From CANRPC01 sp964456095 (lineage in GTDB: Bacteria > Bacillota_I > Bacilli_A > RFN20 > CAG-449), in the NCBI GenBank assembly GCA_964456095.1, contig CAYVZF010000030.1:1-16397 (forward strand): a stretch of 16,397 nt of DNA, written 5' to 3'. A program made the translations under genes and the position numbers. This document shows positions 14,197 through 16,397 of the stretch, piece after piece. Position 1 is the first letter of the stretch; each line of letters opens with the position of its first letter. The notes beneath the pieces are model-generated. The model saw nothing but the letters and a program-made list of their open reading frames with translations, searched no databases and was not told the origin of the DNA.

Positions 14197-15437
14197 CCGA
14201 TTAAATCATCTAATATCTTTTTTTTAATATTAATGTCCTTTTTGTTTTTCCCTTCAATAATGATACGTAAAATATCTTCTGTTCCGGAAAATCTAAACTT
14301 AGTATATTTATCATTACTTATTTTATAATAGTCTTTTTTTAACTTATTCAAATATCCTTTTTTTAGCATATACTCTTTCTTTTTATAAGATAATGATTTA
14401 TAACAATATTTTTTATTAATAAAAGCATTTTCTAAATCAAATGATGAATTAATAAAAGATAAAAACATTAAGCAAACAAATAATCCATCACCAGTTATGA
14501 AATCAGATGATAAAATAATATGTCCCGATGTTTCTCCACCAATATAATTTGGATGTTTTTTTATATATTTAGCAATATTTGAATCACCAACATTTACTAT
14601 TTTATATCTTTTTTTAATACTTTCTATTTCCTCTATAGTATCTCTTCTTGTCATAGAAGTAATAACACAATCTTTATTTAGCATTTTAGCAAAATAAATC
14701 AATAAATCATCGCCATCAATAACTCTATTTTTATAAACCATTTGTATTCTATCGCCATCACCATCAAATGCAACACCTAAATCATAATTATTCTTTTTTA
14801 CTATACTTTTTAATAGTTTTAATTTTGTTGCCCCACAGTTATAATTAATCGTTCCATTGACAAAATATAAATTGCTACTAAAAGAATACTTTGATAATAC
14901 ATTACTTGCTATTTCTCCTACTGCCCCATTTGCTAAATCAAATGCTATATTAAGATTATTATTAATTTTAAAAGAATCAATTAGAAAATTTTCATATTGT
15001 TTTATTAAATCATGATTATAAAAATATTTACCATTTTTATAATTAATTTTCTTTGTATCATCAATAAACCTCTCAATACTACTTTGTCTTCTTTCATTTA
15101 TTTTAAAGCCTTTTGAATCTAAAATTTTAATACCATTATAAAAATAAGGATTATGAGAAGCGCTTATCATAATACCAAAATCAAAATCATTATTCTTTAA
15201 TAAATAGCTTAGACATGGTGTAGAAGCAATACCAATATCAATAACATCACATTTTTTTAATAAACCCATTAATAATATTGATTTAACATAATCAGCGCTT
15301 ATCCTAGTATCGCAAGCAATTAATATTTTCTTTTTCTTTTTTAACGAAGAAAAATAATCGCCGATTTTATTAAGCATTATAGTATCTAAATTATCATCAA
15401 CTACAAAACGTATACCATCAGTCCCAAAATATTTCAA
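14193..15437 (-). CDS. glmM: Phosphoglucosamine mutase
   Basis: GlmM converts glucosamine-6-phosphate to glucosamine-1-phosphate for UDP-GlcNAc and the wall. The frame opens at 15485, but the family start MKYFGTDGIR falls on a TTG at 15437, with AGGTGA five bases upstream, giving 414 residues (usual about 445). Motifs: KYFGTDGIR (2-10), where the next residue is Phe instead of Gly; ISASHNP (91-97), with phosphoserine Ser94; DGDGDR (225-230), the Mg site; GGETSGH (300-306), sugar binding; and RFSGTED (382-388), phosphate binding. All four domains are present, with shortened loops. cdaA lies 62 bases upstream on the same strand, the conserved cdaA-glmM locus of Firmicutes, but cdaR is absent. 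A hairpin lies between the two genes. Confidence 0.93.
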   Translation of the reverse strand: MKYFGTDGIRFVVDDNLDTIMLNKIGDYFSSLKKKKKILIACDTRISADYVKSILLMGLLKKCDVIDIGIASTPCLSYLLKNNDFDFGIMISASHNPYFYNGIKILDSKGFKINERRQSSIERFIDDTKKINYKNGKYFYNHDLIKQYENFLIDSFKINNNLNIAFDLANGAVGEIASNVLSKYSFSSNLYFVNGTINYNCGATKLKLLKSIVKKNNYDLGVAFDGDGDRIQMVYKNRVIDGDDLLIYFAKMLNKDCVITSMTRRDTIEEIESIKKRYKIVNVGDSNIAKYIKKHPNYIGGETSGHIILSSDFITGDGLFVCLMFLSFINSSFDLENAFINKKYCYKSLSYKKKEYMLKKGYLNKLKKDYYKISNDKYTKFRFSGTEDILRIIIEGKNKKDINIKKKILDDLIG

Positions 15438-15442
15438 AATAG

Positions 15443-15448
15443 TCACCT
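15443..15448 (-). promoter_or_regulatory. Ribosome binding site that sets the glmM TTG start
   Basis: AGGTGA on the minus strand is five bases upstream of the TTG at 15437. It overlaps the in-frame GTG at 15446, excluding that codon. The resulting N-terminus matches the GlmM family exactly. Confidence 0.75.
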
Positions 15449-15480
15449 GATATAATTTATGAATAATAAAATAAAAAATA

Positions 15481-15512
15481 TACAAAAAAATAGAGTTTAT
15501 TAGTCTCTATTT
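15481..15512 (-). terminator. Hairpin and T run at the end of cdaA
   Basis: Read on the minus strand, AAATAGAG pairs with CTCTATTT across a nine-base loop and is followed by a T-rich stretch down to 15481. The cdaA stop codon (15500-15502) is in the loop. With only two G-C pairs it may terminate partially, attenuating glmM rather than isolating it. Confidence 0.5.
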
Positions 15513-16273
15513 AATAATTCCTCAAATTCATCTTTAAATCTATCGATTGATACTGGTTCAAGTTTGCCTTTATATGCTAAAGATACTCTTCCTGTTTCTT
15601 CAGAAACACAAACGATAACCGCATCTGATCTTTCAGAAATTCCAATCGCCGCACGATGGCGAGTACCATATTTTCCATTTAATGGTCTAGTAGTAGCAAC
15701 AAGCATTACCGCAGCAGAAACAATTTTATCATTATTAATAATAACTGCACCATCATGAAGACGCGTACCTTTATAAAATATTGTTTGCAATATTTCCATT
15801 GAAACAGGCGCATCAACTATTACACCATTATCATTAATACCATCATCTAATTCTTGCGATTTTTTAAAAACCATAATCGCACCAGTTTGTGTTTTAGAAA
15901 AATCTTTAACTGTTTTATCTATAATATTAATAATATCAGTTTTATCCAAATGTTTATTTTCTTTTCTAGAAGTATATAATTTAAACTTAGAAGAATAATT
16001 AGATAACGAATTTCTAAATTCGGAAGCATTAGTTAAAATACAAGCAAATGAAAATACAATAAAAACTAATGCACAAACACTACTTAAGAAATCCATTCTT
16101 AAAAATAATGAAGATAAATATAATACAAACAAAGCAAGATAAACAATTACCACCATTTTTTTACGAAGATGGATTAATAAATATACTAAAAAAGATAGCA
16201 TAAGAATACTTGTTAACACATAATCAACATATAATAATAGATTCGAATTATCTAAATAAAAATTTGCAAACAT
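15500..16273 (-). CDS. cdaA: Diadenylate cyclase CdaA
   Basis: CdaA makes c-di-AMP from two ATP at the membrane; the messenger controls potassium uptake, osmolytes and wall balance. The 257 residues begin with three membrane helices (about 14-35, 40-60, 62-82), then a short linker helix and the DAC domain (about 95-250). The domain holds both cyclase motifs intact: LHDGAVII (172-179) with DGA, and GTRHRAAIGISE (203-214) with RHR. SEETGRVS (224-231) completes the active site. Length and layout match B. subtilis CdaA (about 273) with a short C-terminal tail. AAAGGG precedes the ATG. The gene is followed by glmM, without cdaR (YbbR-domain regulator) between them. It is the only cyclic-dinucleotide enzyme in the window with intact catalytic residues. 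Confidence 0.95.
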   Translation of the reverse strand: MFANFYLDNSNLLLYVDYVLTSILMLSFLVYLLIHLRKKMVVIVYLALFVLYLSSLFLRMDFLSSVCALVFIVFSFACILTNASEFRNSLSNYSSKFKLYTSRKENKHLDKTDIINIIDKTVKDFSKTQTGAIMVFKKSQELDDGINDNGVIVDAPVSMEILQTIFYKGTRLHDGAVIINNDKIVSAAVMLVATTRPLNGKYGTRHRAAIGISERSDAVIVCVSEETGRVSLAYKGKLEPVSIDRFKDEFEELLNRD

Positions 16274-16293
16274 ATTTATCCCTTTCTTTAATA

Positions 16294-16299
16294 ATTATA
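16294..16299 (-). promoter_or_regulatory. -10 box for cdaA
   Basis: TATAAT on the minus strand lies 21 bases before the cdaA ATG, with only a T-rich weak -35. The remaining bases to the window end (16300-16397) are AT-rich, and I see no gene or clear structure in them. Confidence 0.42.
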
Positions 16300-16397
16300 T
16301 TAACATCTTTTATTTTAAAAATAAACCAATTTATATAGGAAAATAGCGTTTTTTTCATAAATATTAAGGAAAATAAATTAACACCAATTAACAAAAG

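Noticed and set aside
15564..15758. 64-codon plus-strand frame opposite cdaA
   Set aside because: It lies opposite the conserved cyclase motifs and is a shadow.
1..16397. Mycoplasma-type code (TGA as Trp)
   Set aside because: All recognisable Trp codons are TGG, no frame needs TGA read-through, and the HAD gene ends at TGA with its expected length.
1..16397. CRISPR array, tRNA, rRNA, insertion sequence or prophage
   Set aside because: No regularly spaced repeats, cloverleaf-like segment, conserved rRNA stretch, transposase or phage protein was seen.

Overview
The window is very AT-rich and densely coded (about 19 genes in 16.4 kb, intergenic gaps mostly under 100 bases, many gene overlaps). 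It looks like chromosome from a low-G+C Gram-positive (Bacillota/Bacilli) with compact genes, possibly one of the uncultured, host-associated lineages near Erysipelotrichia and the wall-bearing relatives of Mollicutes. That placement is inference from composition and gene style. All recognised proteins use TGG for Trp, and one gene (the HAD phosphatase) ends in TGA, so the standard bacterial code applies. Genes for diaminopimelate, D-Ala-D-Ala ligation, MurF and GlmM show that the cell makes peptidoglycan. No rRNA, tRNA, CRISPR array, insertion sequence or phage gene was seen.

Bases 1-1691 (+) hold the end of a DAP/lysine operon: dapA (5' cut by the window edge), dapB and dapH (acetyl branch), all overlapping. 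Bases 1683-4133 hold a divergent pair: a Crp/Fnr-type regulator (-) facing a substrate-binding lipoprotein and its ABC permease (+), with no ATPase gene. A perfect 16-bp palindrome lies between them and is a strong operator candidate. Bases 4200-5963 (+) encode a membrane-anchored protein that reads as a GGDEF-EAL protein whose signature residues have all been lost.

Bases 6064-8787 (-) hold an unknown multi-pass membrane protein, a HAD phosphatase and a LolA/GerS-like membrane-anchored protein. A small DUF378 membrane protein (+) follows. Bases 9148-10460 (-) hold deoD followed by a degenerate membrane NERD-like protein. Bases 10524-13687 (-) form a wall-synthesis group: an alpha/beta hydrolase, an unusual MurF with an integral-membrane N-terminus, and ddl.

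A short SPFH/stomatin-like membrane protein (+) converges on glmM (-). Upstream of glmM is cdaA (-), the c-di-AMP cyclase, without the usual cdaR between them. DapA/B/H feed meso-DAP to the wall, Ddl supplies D-Ala-D-Ala to MurF, and GlmM makes glucosamine-1-phosphate for UDP-GlcNAc. CdaA, which regulates GlmM-linked wall and osmotic homeostasis in Firmicutes, shares that locus. The least ordinary elements are the regulator/operator pair, the dead GGDEF-EAL protein, the membrane MurF, the mini-SPFH protein and several stop codons placed inside hairpins.
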